A stretch of DNA of 18,326 nucleotides from Promethearchaeota archaeon (GCA_016839635.1 JAEOTV010000026.1:1-18326); one strand, 5' to 3'. Shown: positions 6,997 through 15,287, counted from the stretch's first letter. Numbers and translations: made by a program. The notes: generated by a model from the sequence alone, not told the origin.

Positions 6997-8655
6997 ATGA
7001 AAAGAGATACTTTAAAAAACTGGTTTAATAAGGTATTCACGAGAGATATCAATTTACCACGAACCACTTTAATTTATTTATTTATTACGTTATTTGCAAT
7101 CATGTTCGTTTCTGGAGCTTTCCTCTTCAAATATACAGTTTTGTCTGGTTTAATTGTTGGTGAAGCTGTTGGTCCAGAAATCTATGTCTTTTTATCAATT
7201 CTTGCTGTAAGTTTTATCATTTCTGGCATAATTGTTGATAAGGTAAAGAATAGAACAAAATATTTTAACATTATTCTTCTAATTTGTGTTATTGGACTTT
7301 TCATAACTATAGTTCCGGATTTAACCATTTATTATCTAGGATTATTACTTGTACTCTTAACAATTCCTCAATTAATTATAACATGGTTTACAATCTTAGT
7401 TCATGAAACTAATATTTTAAATCGGGGCAGAATAACGACTTATTTAATGATTTGCGGATTCTCTTTAGGATTTTCATCTGTTATTTTTATTATTTTTGAT
7501 GAATTCTATATTTTTTTCGGCTTGGTGGAATTAGCTCTCTTTTTTGTTATTTTCTGGTATTCCCGAAAGTATAAATATATAGAAACTAAAGAACGATTGA
7601 GATCTGATAAAAAATATATGAAAATTATTTTTGAAAAACATTTTTTTAGATATTCTTCCAGTTTTATCGTTTTAAGTTTTATATTAGGCAATCTATTAGC
7701 AGGATATGGATTTAAAGTCAATTTTTTTGTATTTGCCTTAGCATCATTTTTATATCTTATCGCTGCGGGATGTTTCTTAGATAATATAGGACGAAAAACG
7801 TCAATAGTGTTAGGAATTGTAGTCCTTTCCTTTTTTCTTATTTCATCCGGAGCATTTAAAGACCCCCTAGAAAACCCCTTTATTTTTGGTATGCCAAGAG
7901 AAATCGTACTCTCGATTCATTATGGATTTTCTATATTACCTCTTCTACTTGCTATCTTTACAATTTCAGGAGATTTTTCAACTGAAAGAGGAAACTTGAA
8001 ATTTAGGGGACGAATAAATGGACTTTTTATCTCACTAATGTTATTTGGAGCGATATTTGGATATATTTTCAATATTTTTATAACTGATTTGTATTCAAAA
8101 TTTCCTGATCTTAATAATTTTATACCTAATCTCCCAGATTATCTGAATGCATTCATTTTAGTTATGCTTTTTGCTTGGATGATGGCAATGAAGGAGTTTT
8201 TAGTTTCAAAAGAAAAAAAATGGGCAAACTCTTTAAAAAATATATTTGTTTTCAATAAAAGTGGAGTTTGTCTTTTTAATTACAGTTTTGAAAGCAAAGA
8301 ACTATTACAAGAAAATGTAGATGAGACCGAATTCGATGAAGATCTCATATCAGGGGCGCTCTCGGGGATCATTACAATTATTTCCGAAATAACCCATAGT
8401 AAAAGACAGCTTAGGCAAATTCAAAAGGAAGAAGCTGAGTTACTATTTACTTATGGTAAGTATCATATTGTAGCATTGATTGCATCAATGGATTTACCCG
8501 TTTTATTCAAAAAAATAGATGAATTTTCAAGGGAATTTGAACATAAATTTACTAAAGAGCTTAAGAATTTTCAAGGTAATGTTCAACACTTCGAAACAAC
8601 AAGATTTCTTATAATAAAGTATTTTAGTCAAAAATTTAATGAATTTAATAAGTAG
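6997..8655 (+). CDS. MFS-like 12-helix membrane protein with C-terminal longin/roadblock-like domain
   Basis: A 552-residue membrane protein. Residues 1-400 contain about twelve hydrophobic segments (first at about 24-46, then paired segments up to about 383-400). Two copies of the MFS loop motif GxxxDxxxxRK are recognisable: GIIVDKVKNRTK after helix 2 and GCFLDNIGRKTS after helix 8, so the family is the major facilitator superfamily. The substrate is unknown. After the last helix a soluble tail of about 140 residues (about 409-552) is added. It shows two strands (IFVFNKSGVCLFNYSF), a long helix (DLISGALSGIITIISEI), a strand block ending YHIVALIASMD, then two helices, the order of longin/roadblock-type profilin-like folds. 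That domain call is by pattern only. Start ATG 6997-6999; no strong SD or TATA box. It is flanked on both sides by minus-strand LMW phosphatase-like genes. Confidence 0.75.
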   Translation: MKRDTLKNWFNKVFTRDINLPRTTLIYLFITLFAIMFVSGAFLFKYTVLSGLIVGEAVGPEIYVFLSILAVSFIISGIIVDKVKNRTKYFNIILLICVIGLFITIVPDLTIYYLGLLLVLLTIPQLIITWFTILVHETNILNRGRITTYLMICGFSLGFSSVIFIIFDEFYIFFGLVELALFFVIFWYSRKYKYIETKERLRSDKKYMKIIFEKHFFRYSSSFIVLSFILGNLLAGYGFKVNFFVFALASFLYLIAAGCFLDNIGRKTSIVLGIVVLSFFLISSGAFKDPLENPFIFGMPREIVLSIHYGFSILPLLLAIFTISGDFSTERGNLKFRGRINGLFISLMLFGAIFGYIFNIFITDLYSKFPDLNNFIPNLPDYLNAFILVMLFAWMMAMKEFLVSKEKKWANSLKNIFVFNKSGVCLFNYSFESKELLQENVDETEFDEDLISGALSGIITIISEITHSKRQLRQIQKEEAELLFTYGKYHIVALIASMDLPVLFKKIDEFSREFEHKFTKELKNFQGNVQHFETTRFLIIKYFSQKFNEFNK

Positions 8656-8675
8656 TCCATAAACTACTCTTTTTT
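8651..8675 (+). terminator. Hairpin plus T-run at the end of the MFS-like gene
   Basis: AGTAGT (8651-8656) and ACTACT (8663-8668) form a perfect 6-bp stem with a 6-base loop, followed by CTTTTTT. The stop codon TAG (8653-8655) lies inside the left arm. This looks like an intrinsic-type terminator; the T-run alone could also suffice in archaea. It separates the gene from the converging LMW phosphatase-like copy 2. Confidence 0.5.
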
Positions 8676-8713
8676 CAAATTTATTTTAAGAATATAATTC
8701 TAATCTAAAAATT

Positions 8714-9205
8714 CTATTTCACTTTATTAATTTCAATAATCTTCTTAATGACTTTTAATACTCCTTTCTCAATTCTCTCAAGGATCTTATTATATTCCTC
8801 CTGAGGTAAATAAAATGGATCTTCAATCTCTAAATTATCTTTTTCTCCAGCGTATGCTAATAATAAGAAAGCTTTTTCATCAATCCCTTTAATATTTTTA
8901 AATTTCCTTTTCAGTTTATTAATATGATGTTTTTGTTCAAATCCTAAAATCAAATCTTGACTCTCTAATAATTGAGAGTTAATTTTTTTTGTCGTAAAAT
9001 CACTAATATCAATGCCTTTTGACATCAAATAGTTTACTGTTCCAGGTTGGGCGGTTTCATAATAGTGATAGATACCAGCTGAATCAAATTCCACTTCTTG
9101 CAGTTCTCTTTTGAATTTAGATCTTTTAAGCCATTTAGCATATGCTTCAGCAAAAGGACTTCGACACGTATTTCCCGCGCAGTAAAAAAGTACACGTTTT
9201 ATCAT
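8714..9205 (-). CDS. Low-molecular-weight phosphatase / arsenate reductase-like protein (copy 2)
   Basis: A second LMW phosphatase-fold protein, 163 residues from the preferred start. The P-loop YCAGNTCRSPFAEA holds C9, R15 (CX5R) and S16, with an additional C14 inside the loop. The general acid is D129 in the DPFY motif. The frame continues upstream to an ATG at 9251-9253 (16 more residues), but those residues are a hydrophobic run that no family member needs, and the P-loop strand starts right after M at 9203-9205, as in copy 1. I therefore prefer the inner ATG. It shares the same pattern as copy 1 (VLF.C.GNT.RSP..E; SKGI..SDF; DLIL..E.KH; EDP.Y) but is clearly diverged, so the duplication is old. 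It diverges from the SIR2-TPR gene. Confidence 0.82.
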   Translation of the reverse strand: MIKRVLFYCAGNTCRSPFAEAYAKWLKRSKFKRELQEVEFDSAGIYHYYETAQPGTVNYLMSKGIDISDFTTKKINSQLLESQDLILGFEQKHHINKLKRKFKNIKGIDEKAFLLLAYAGEKDNLEIEDPFYLPQEEYNKILERIEKGVLKVIKKIIEINKVK

Positions 9206-9345
9206 TAGCACATCTAAAATTTCTAATATCTTAATTGTAAATAAAAATTTCATTTCAAAAAAGACTTTTGATTAAATTCAAAAAGGAATAAAGATTTAAA
9301 ACAAAACATAGTAGATAAAGATTCTAAAATAGAGAGAGATTTAGC

Positions 9346-11757
9346 TTGGCAGATGAATTAGACTTTAAGGAATATACGAAGGATTTAGATTCATTATTTT
9401 CACCAAAAAGCAATTATACTTTCCTTGTTGGGGCAGGCATCTCCATGGATGCTCCTACAGACATGCCCTCTGCCGTACAAATCGTGAGGAGTTTATTGGA
9501 ATTATGTGCACCTGAAGAAGAAGTAGAAAATCTTTTGTCATTAGAAATGCTAAGATATGAATTAGTTGTTGAAAAAATCCAAGATAGATTTGATGATGAA
9601 TTAAAGTTTTTAAATTATCTGGAACATATTGATGAGCCAAATATAATACATTTATTTTTAGCTAATGTAATTACAAGAGGCAATTATGTTGTTACTACAA
9701 ATTTTGATTACTTGATAGAGCATGCATTATTAAAAGTTCTAGATAAGAAATGGCATCAAGACATTATTCCAGTTATTACTAAGGAAGATTTCATTATTTA
9801 TCAAGATCCCAAAAGTATAATAGCATCAAACCAGTATCCCGTCTACAAAATTCATGGGTCGAAGCGTAATCTAATTACAGGTAAGAATACCAAAGATTCT
9901 CTTATAACTACTATAAGCGCTTTGGGAAAAGATCGTGGAGAAGGGGAAACTTTCGCTATCGAGCCTTATAAAAAATCAGCAGTTTTCAATGTAATGAATA
10001 AAAGAACTCTAGTCGTTATGGGCTATTCTGGGAGTGATGATTTTGATATCGGTCCTGCATTAAAAGAAATGCCTTTTCTTAATCGAATTATTTGGATTGA
10101 ACATTCTCAAGATTCCATGACAGAAGTAATTGACATAAATAGAAAAGAAATTTTAGGATCTCAGGAGGAAAACTCCCAAGTTGAACAATTCGTGTTAGAC
10201 ATTTGTAAAGTTTGTGATATTGAGGGTGTCTTAATTAGAACAAATACTGGCGATTTCATAAAGAATGTTTTATGGAACATATTTTTACCTTATCTTCCTA
10301 TTAATGAAATAGATTTATTTAAAGCAAAAATAGAAATTCCACCTTTTTCTGAGTGGATCACTCAAATTTATGGAGATATACCAATTGTAGAGAAGTATAT
10401 ATTTGCATGCATATTATTCGATTACTTAAAGGATATTGAAAGTACAAAAAGGTGTTCGGATAAAGGCTTATCGATTGCAGAACAAACTAAAGATATAGCA
10501 TCTAAATCTTTCTTTCTAAATTTTATAGGGACGATTTATCAAATTACAGGAAAGTTTGAACTTGCTTTACAAACTTATGAGAAAGCATATCAAATTGATG
10601 AAGAATTAGAGGATTTGGATGGACTTGGTACAGATCTAAATAATATTGGTTCAGTATATCTAACAATCGGTAAATATGACGAAGCACTTGATAATTACAA
10701 TAAAGCATTAGAAATTGTAAAGAGTTTGGGAGACTTGTCCAGTAAAATTACCTGTAAGAATAACATTGGTAGAGTACATGAGATACGCAATGAATTTGAT
10801 TTAGCCTTAAATAATTATATAGAAGCTATAAAAATTACTGAGCAAGTTGGTGATCTAAACCGTAAAGCTACATTATTAAATAATGTAGGTATGATTCATA
10901 AAGCGCGTAATGAACTTATTAAATCTCTTAAATATTATAAGGAAGCATTACGTATTTCAGATCTTTTAGGGGATCAATATGGAAAAATTATACTATTAAA
11001 TAATATTGGAAGAGTTTATGATGATAATAAAGACTATGAGAAAGCTCTAGAAAAATACAAAGAATCATTGCAAATCGCCGAACAATTAGGAGATCTTTCA
11101 AAAAAAGCAGGATGTATCAATAATATAGGCTCACTTTTCTTAGCTCAAGGAGAACCTGATAAGGCTTTAGAAAAATACCAAGAAGCTTTGGAGTTAGAAG
11201 AAAGGTTAGGAGATCCTTTAATGAAGATTATTTATCTTAACAATATTGGAATGATTTATAACAATCTAGCAAATTATTCCCTTGCAAGAGAAAATTACTC
11301 AGATGCACTAGAAATAGCGGAAGAAATTGGTGATTTATCAAAAAAAGCACTTCTGTTGACTAAAATTGGAGCTATTGATATGACTCAAGAAAAGTTATCG
11401 GTTGCTCTCGAAAATTATAAAGAAGCAGTTTTAATTTTTGATAGGCTAGGAGAATTATCCAACAAAGCAGCTAGTCTTAGTAATATTGGAAGGATATATG
11501 AAGCAAATAATAATTTTCATGAAGCATTAAGAAGATATGAAGAAACACTACAAATTGATCAGCAATTAAATGATCCAATGGGCATTGGAATAGATTTCTA
11601 TAACATGGGTAGGGTTTATAATAAACATGGAGAATATCGCAGGGCATTACAAAGTTATGAAGATAGTCTAAAAGTATTCCATCAACTGGATCAAAAACAA
11701 TATATTGATGCTGTAGAGAATAATATTAATGAAATAAAAAGGAAATTAGGAAAATGA
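9346..11757 (+). CDS. SIR2-like domain fused to ten TPR repeats
   Basis: An 803-residue protein with an N-terminal SIR2-like domain (about 20-310) and a C-terminal TPR array. SIR2 motifs: VGAGIS (28-33); TTNFDYL (117-123) with N119 and D121; KIHGS with H170, the expected catalytic His; and VVMGYSGSDDFD (223-234). In prokaryotes such domains are mostly NADases of anti-phage systems (ThsA, DSR, SIR2-APAZ) rather than deacetylases, and no zinc-binding Cys module is present here. Residues 384-783 are ten tandem repeats of exactly 40 residues, typified by NNIG..Y....Y..AL..Y.EAL.I...LGD, the kinesin-light-chain/LGN type of TPR, which binds protein partners. A degenerate earlier repeat may precede them. 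A cytosolic sensor-effector role is inferred. The start is TTG 9346-9348 behind the purine-rich AGAGAGAGA. It lies 108 bp upstream of nadB on the same strand. Confidence 0.88.
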   Translation: MADELDFKEYTKDLDSLFSPKSNYTFLVGAGISMDAPTDMPSAVQIVRSLLELCAPEEEVENLLSLEMLRYELVVEKIQDRFDDELKFLNYLEHIDEPNIIHLFLANVITRGNYVVTTNFDYLIEHALLKVLDKKWHQDIIPVITKEDFIIYQDPKSIIASNQYPVYKIHGSKRNLITGKNTKDSLITTISALGKDRGEGETFAIEPYKKSAVFNVMNKRTLVVMGYSGSDDFDIGPALKEMPFLNRIIWIEHSQDSMTEVIDINRKEILGSQEENSQVEQFVLDICKVCDIEGVLIRTNTGDFIKNVLWNIFLPYLPINEIDLFKAKIEIPPFSEWITQIYGDIPIVEKYIFACILFDYLKDIESTKRCSDKGLSIAEQTKDIASKSFFLNFIGTIYQITGKFELALQTYEKAYQIDEELEDLDGLGTDLNNIGSVYLTIGKYDEALDNYNKALEIVKSLGDLSSKITCKNNIGRVHEIRNEFDLALNNYIEAIKITEQVGDLNRKATLLNNVGMIHKARNELIKSLKYYKEALRISDLLGDQYGKIILLNNIGRVYDDNKDYEKALEKYKESLQIAEQLGDLSKKAGCINNIGSLFLAQGEPDKALEKYQEALELEERLGDPLMKIIYLNNIGMIYNNLANYSLARENYSDALEIAEEIGDLSKKALLLTKIGAIDMTQEKLSVALENYKEAVLIFDRLGELSNKAASLSNIGRIYEANNNFHEALRRYEETLQIDQQLNDPMGIGIDFYNMGRVYNKHGEYRRALQSYEDSLKVFHQLDQKQYIDAVENNINEIKRKLGK
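10495..11694 (+). repeat. 120-bp coding tandem repeat (ten TPR units)
   Basis: Ten units of exactly 120 bp encode 40-residue TPRs inside the SIR2-TPR gene. At DNA level the copies are diverged (recurrent AATAATATTGG-like and TTAGGAGATC-like segments), so this is an old protein repeat rather than recent slippage. The unit length never varies, which is unusual for so many copies. Confidence 0.75.
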
Positions 11758-11865
11758 ATCATTGAAAGAATTTTCCCTTATTTTAATTGTAATAAAATTT
11801 TAATTTAATTAATTGTATTTTAAAATAAATTCTAAGAATATTAAGGAAAAAGTAGATTAACTCTA

Positions 11866-13437
11866 TTGAAGATTAAAACAGATTTCTTAATTGTTGGAAG
11901 TGGAATATCTGGACTTTCTTTAGCATTGAATCTTTCTAAACAAGTACCAGAAGAAAACATCTTATTAATAACAAAAGAGAGTTTACATGAAAGTAGTACT
12001 TTCCATGCTCAAGGAGGTATTGCTTGTGTTTGGGATAAAAATGATAATTTTGAAAAGCATATTCATGATACATTGATAGCGGGAGATGGGTTGTGTGATG
12101 AGAATGTTGTAAAAGCAATTATTACTCAAGCTCCAGACAGAATACAGGATTTAATAGATTTTGGGGTGGAATTTACACGCAATGGTAATGGAGAATATGA
12201 TCTAGGGCAGGAAGGAGGGCATTCTCAAAGAAGAGTACTTCATGTGAATGACCAAACGGGGCAAAGTGTCGAACAAACACTTATCGATAATGCAAAAAAA
12301 TTAAATAATATCGATATAAAAGAATACTGGTGTGCTGTTAACCTATATGCAGAGAATTTCAAATGTTATGGAGTATATGCTTTAGACCAAGAAAGTGGTG
12401 AAATCCATAATATTGCGGCAAAAGCTACAATATTAGCAACTGGAGGAGCAGGCAAGATATATCTCTATACTACTAATCCTGATATCGCGTCAGGGGATGG
12501 AATAGCCATGGCTTATCGTGCAGGATGCTCAATTTCAAATATGGAATTCTTTCAGTTTCACCCTACCTGTCTCTACCATCCGTACGCCAAGTCATTTTTA
12601 ATCACTGAAGCAATGCGAGGAGAAGGAGCAACTTTAAAGGACCTTAATGGAAATCAGTTCATGGAAAAATATCATAAGGACAAAGAATTAGCACCAAGGG
12701 ACGTAGTTTCAAGGGCTATTGATGCGGAATTGAAAAAATCTGGTGACGATTATGTTCTTTTAGATATTGCATCATGTAAAAGTCATGATTTTATTACTAG
12801 TCATTTCCCTGGAATCTATGAACAATGTCTAAAATTTAATATTGATATCTCAAAAGAACCTATCCCTATTGTTCCTGCAGCTCATTATTGCTGTGGTGGT
12901 GTTATGACAGGGATTGATGGAACCACAGAGGTTAAAAATCTTTATGTTATTGGTGAATCTTCATGTACAGGTTTACATGGAAGTAACCGATTGGCTTCGA
13001 ATTCATTATTGGAGGGATTAGTTAACGCTTATGAATGTAGTATTACACTCAAAAAAAGATTTTCGGAATTCAAAATAAAAGAATTCCCCGAATGGGAGCC
13101 GGGAAACGCTGTTCCATCCACAGAAGCAGTTATTATTACACAAAACTGGGATGAAATTAGAAGATTCATGTGGAACTATGTTGGTATTGTTCGTACTGAT
13201 TTGCGTTTGCAAAGAGCAAAGAAGAGAATTAATTTATTATTGGATGAAATTAACCAGTATTACTGGGATTTTAAAATAGAAAAAAATTTAGTAGAATTAA
13301 GAAATCTAGCAACTGTTGCGAAGATAATTATAGTAAGTGCCATTTCACGAAAAGAAAGTCGAGGAATTCATTATAATTTAGATTATCCAAATAAATCTGA
13401 AATGAGTAGACCAAGTATATTAAAAAAGCCATGGTAA
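11866..13437 (+). CDS. nadB: L-aspartate oxidase
   Basis: A 523-residue FAD enzyme that would oxidise L-aspartate to iminoaspartate, the first step of de novo NAD synthesis; NadA and NadC would act next and are not in the window. The FAD-binding loop is LIVGSGISGLSLAL (8-21), followed by HAQGGIACVW (47-56). Residues that match the E. coli NadB active site: E116 in QEGGHSQRR, H232 in FFQFHPT, R278 in APRDVVSRA, H340 in PAAHYCCGGV and R375 in HGSNRLASNS. The E116 motif GGHS.RR and the HYxCGG motif separate it from fumarate reductase/succinate dehydrogenase flavoproteins. The length is close to the bacterial enzyme of about 540. The start appears to be TTG 11866-11868, since the next residues already enter the Rossmann strand. 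The gene is 108 bp behind the SIR2-TPR gene and 40 bp ahead of the protease gene, all on the plus strand. Confidence 0.92.
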   Translation: MKIKTDFLIVGSGISGLSLALNLSKQVPEENILLITKESLHESSTFHAQGGIACVWDKNDNFEKHIHDTLIAGDGLCDENVVKAIITQAPDRIQDLIDFGVEFTRNGNGEYDLGQEGGHSQRRVLHVNDQTGQSVEQTLIDNAKKLNNIDIKEYWCAVNLYAENFKCYGVYALDQESGEIHNIAAKATILATGGAGKIYLYTTNPDIASGDGIAMAYRAGCSISNMEFFQFHPTCLYHPYAKSFLITEAMRGEGATLKDLNGNQFMEKYHKDKELAPRDVVSRAIDAELKKSGDDYVLLDIASCKSHDFITSHFPGIYEQCLKFNIDISKEPIPIVPAAHYCCGGVMTGIDGTTEVKNLYVIGESSCTGLHGSNRLASNSLLEGLVNAYECSITLKKRFSEFKIKEFPEWEPGNAVPSTEAVIITQNWDEIRRFMWNYVGIVRTDLRLQRAKKRINLLLDEINQYYWDFKIEKNLVELRNLATVAKIIIVSAISRKESRGIHYNLDYPNKSEMSRPSILKKPW

Positions 13438-13477
13438 TACGAATTCAATTTCAAATAGACTAATAACACAGAAGAAT

Positions 13478-14734
13478 ATGACCATTTATAGCCCATTTAA
13501 ACAAAAAATTGACTCTCAGAAAAAAGATCAACAATTTCGTGTACTTATTTCATTTAAAAATCTCTCGAATCGAGAAGCATTCATAAAAAAGAATAAAGAC
13601 TTAAAACTTAAGGGCAAGTTTGATTTTATACCTTCTATTTGTGTAAGTTTAGAGAAAGAAAAAATACTTCATTATGAAAAAGAGAAGATAATAGAACAAA
13701 TCGAAGAAGATCAAAGACTATTTCTCTCAATGCTAGATGTTCTAGAGATTTTAGATTTAGATGAATATAAAAACTCCCATATCGTCTATGAGGGACAAAA
13801 CATTAATATAGGAATAATTGATGATGGTTTTAATAAAAAAATTCCCTCTATATCAAATGTGAAGGATTCCTTAGATAGATATATAAAAAGTAATAAATAT
13901 ATAGTTTCAGAAAAGGAGATCACACATGGAACTATAATGGCAAGTATAATTGGTAATCAATTTAAAAATAGTGAAGATAGTTTCATTGGAATTGCTCCAA
14001 AAGCTAATCTGATTGATTTAAGCCTAGATCTATCAAGCGGAGGTTATTTTTTCTCTGATATTTTAAAAATATTTGATAAAATTAATGTAGATCAAATTGA
14101 AATTGATATTCTATTAATTTCTCTGACAACACAAGAACCATCTGATGGTAAGGACATTTTATCTAGAGCATGTAATCTATATTGCGACAAAAGTATAATT
14201 ATAGTAAGCCCTGCAGGTAATTATGGCCCAGAATCTTATACTATTGGGAGTCCTGGAGCCGCAGAAAAGGTATTGACAATTGGTACCCTTACAAAAGAAT
14301 TTACTATACCTAACTTTAGTGGAAGGGGTCCTACACTGGATGATAGAATAAAACCGGATATATGTTTACCTGGTTCAAATATAATTGTACCATTATCTAA
14401 TAATTTACAAGTTAAAGTCACTGGTACTAGTGTTTCCGCTTCTATCGGAGTAGGGATTATTGCTTTAATTAAAGAATCAAATCCTCAAATTTCACATGAA
14501 ACTATTATGAACTTAATAAAGAAATCAATAACCGATCTGAAACTTGACCCAAATTCTCAGGGATTAGGTACAATAAGGGTTAGTGAACTCTTTAATGAAT
14601 TAGATTTATTTCATGAAGAACTCATTCCCTATAATTATTTACTTATGAGATCGTTTAAATTAGCTATTGAATTTTTTGTATTATTTCTTGTGGTGTTTTA
14701 CTTATTCTACTTTTTTAAATTTATTCTGTTATAA
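13478..14734 (+). CDS. Subtilisin-family (S8) serine protease with I9-like propeptide and C-terminal membrane anchor
   Basis: A 418-residue peptidase. Residues about 20-80 look like an I9 inhibitor propeptide (FRVLISFKN... ending near IIEQIEED), which normally folds the enzyme and is then cleaved off. The catalytic domain has D115 (GIIDDGF), H150 (THGT), oxyanion N248 (SPAGN) and nucleophile S318 (VTGTSVSA), so the triad is complete. The final 25 or so residues (394-418) are almost wholly hydrophobic, a probable transmembrane anchor. No N-terminal signal peptide is visible (MTIYSPFKQKIDSQ), so a simple tail-anchored topology would place the protease in the cytosol; an unconventional export route is the alternative. 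Start ATG 13478-13480, 40 bp after nadB with no oligo-T tract between, so co-transcription is possible. Confidence 0.85.
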   Translation: MTIYSPFKQKIDSQKKDQQFRVLISFKNLSNREAFIKKNKDLKLKGKFDFIPSICVSLEKEKILHYEKEKIIEQIEEDQRLFLSMLDVLEILDLDEYKNSHIVYEGQNINIGIIDDGFNKKIPSISNVKDSLDRYIKSNKYIVSEKEITHGTIMASIIGNQFKNSEDSFIGIAPKANLIDLSLDLSSGGYFFSDILKIFDKINVDQIEIDILLISLTTQEPSDGKDILSRACNLYCDKSIIIVSPAGNYGPESYTIGSPGAAEKVLTIGTLTKEFTIPNFSGRGPTLDDRIKPDICLPGSNIIVPLSNNLQVKVTGTSVSASIGVGIIALIKESNPQISHETIMNLIKKSITDLKLDPNSQGLGTIRVSELFNELDLFHEELIPYNYLLMRSFKLAIEFFVLFLVVFYLFYFFKFILL

Positions 14735-14840
14735 TTTGAGAAAAGAGTGAAAAAAGATTTATCCAATATTTCATATTGCTGTTCCTTTAATTGTAACTGA
14801 AATTCCAAAAATAAAACAATTTAAAGTCAATAGATTATCA

Positions 14841-15287
14841 TTGATAATTGGTGCGCTACTTCCAGATATAATTGATAAGCCATTAGTTCTTTTGGGTATA
14901 GCAGATGGAAGATCTTTTTCTCATAACTTACTTTTTGTAATAATAAGTTTTTTAATCATCCATTTTTGCACTAAAGGAAATAGAAGTATATCGCTCCCCT
15001 TTTTTAGTGGTTTAATTGCTCATTTAATTTTAGATCTACCCTTTGTTCCCCTATTTTTTCCATTTATATCTTATGATTTTTATTATATAGAAGAACCCTT
15101 AATATATTGGTTAAGGAAATTAAGGACAGATCCATTAGTAATAATTACTGAGATTGCTGGTATAGTATCTATTATCTTCATTATAAAATATAATAAATTG
15201 TATCATTTCAGCGATATCACTAATTATTTAAAAGGAATTAATCAAATATCAATTCAGAGTTCTAAAGATATAAATGCTTCAAAATAA
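14841..15287 (+). CDS. DUF457-type (metal-dependent hydrolase-like) membrane protein, 5' end uncertain
   Basis: From the only standard start in frame (TTG 14841-14843) the product is 148 residues with about four hydrophobic segments. LLPDIIDKP (6-14), RSFSH (24-28, cf. R.xTHS) and GLIAHLILD (57-65) are the three acidic/His motifs of the DUF457 / YdjM-like family, annotated as metal-dependent hydrolases of the membrane; their true reaction is not established. The same frame stays open upstream to 14751 and encodes a family-like N-terminus (KKIYPIFHIAVPL...), but TGA 14748-14750 precedes it and no ATG, GTG or TTG occurs in that part. A GTG at 14747 is exactly one base out of frame across an A6 run. 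The true protein is therefore probably about 178-179 residues, with either a one-base indel or a rare ATT start. The gene follows the protease gene closely. Confidence 0.65.
   Translation: MIIGALLPDIIDKPLVLLGIADGRSFSHNLLFVIISFLIIHFCTKGNRSISLPFFSGLIAHLILDLPFVPLFFPFISYDFYYIEEPLIYWLRKLRTDPLVIITEIAGIVSIIFIIKYNKLYHFSDITNYLKGINQISIQSSKDINASK

Noticed and set aside
6397..9205. Arsenic resistance operon (two ArsC-like proteins plus a transporter)
   Set aside because: The membrane protein shows MFS motifs and a soluble tail, not the ArsB/Acr3 patterns, and no ArsR-like regulator is present; the phosphatase reading is at least as good.
9206..9253. Upstream ATG extension of LMW phosphatase-like copy 2
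   Set aside because: It adds 16 mostly hydrophobic residues before the P-loop strand that copy 1 and the family lack; too short and unstructured to count as a real signal peptide.
10495..11694. DNA-level tandem repeat expansion or mobile repeat
   Set aside because: The 120-bp units are diverged at nucleotide level and encode TPR units in frame; this is protein repeat evolution, not a mobile element.
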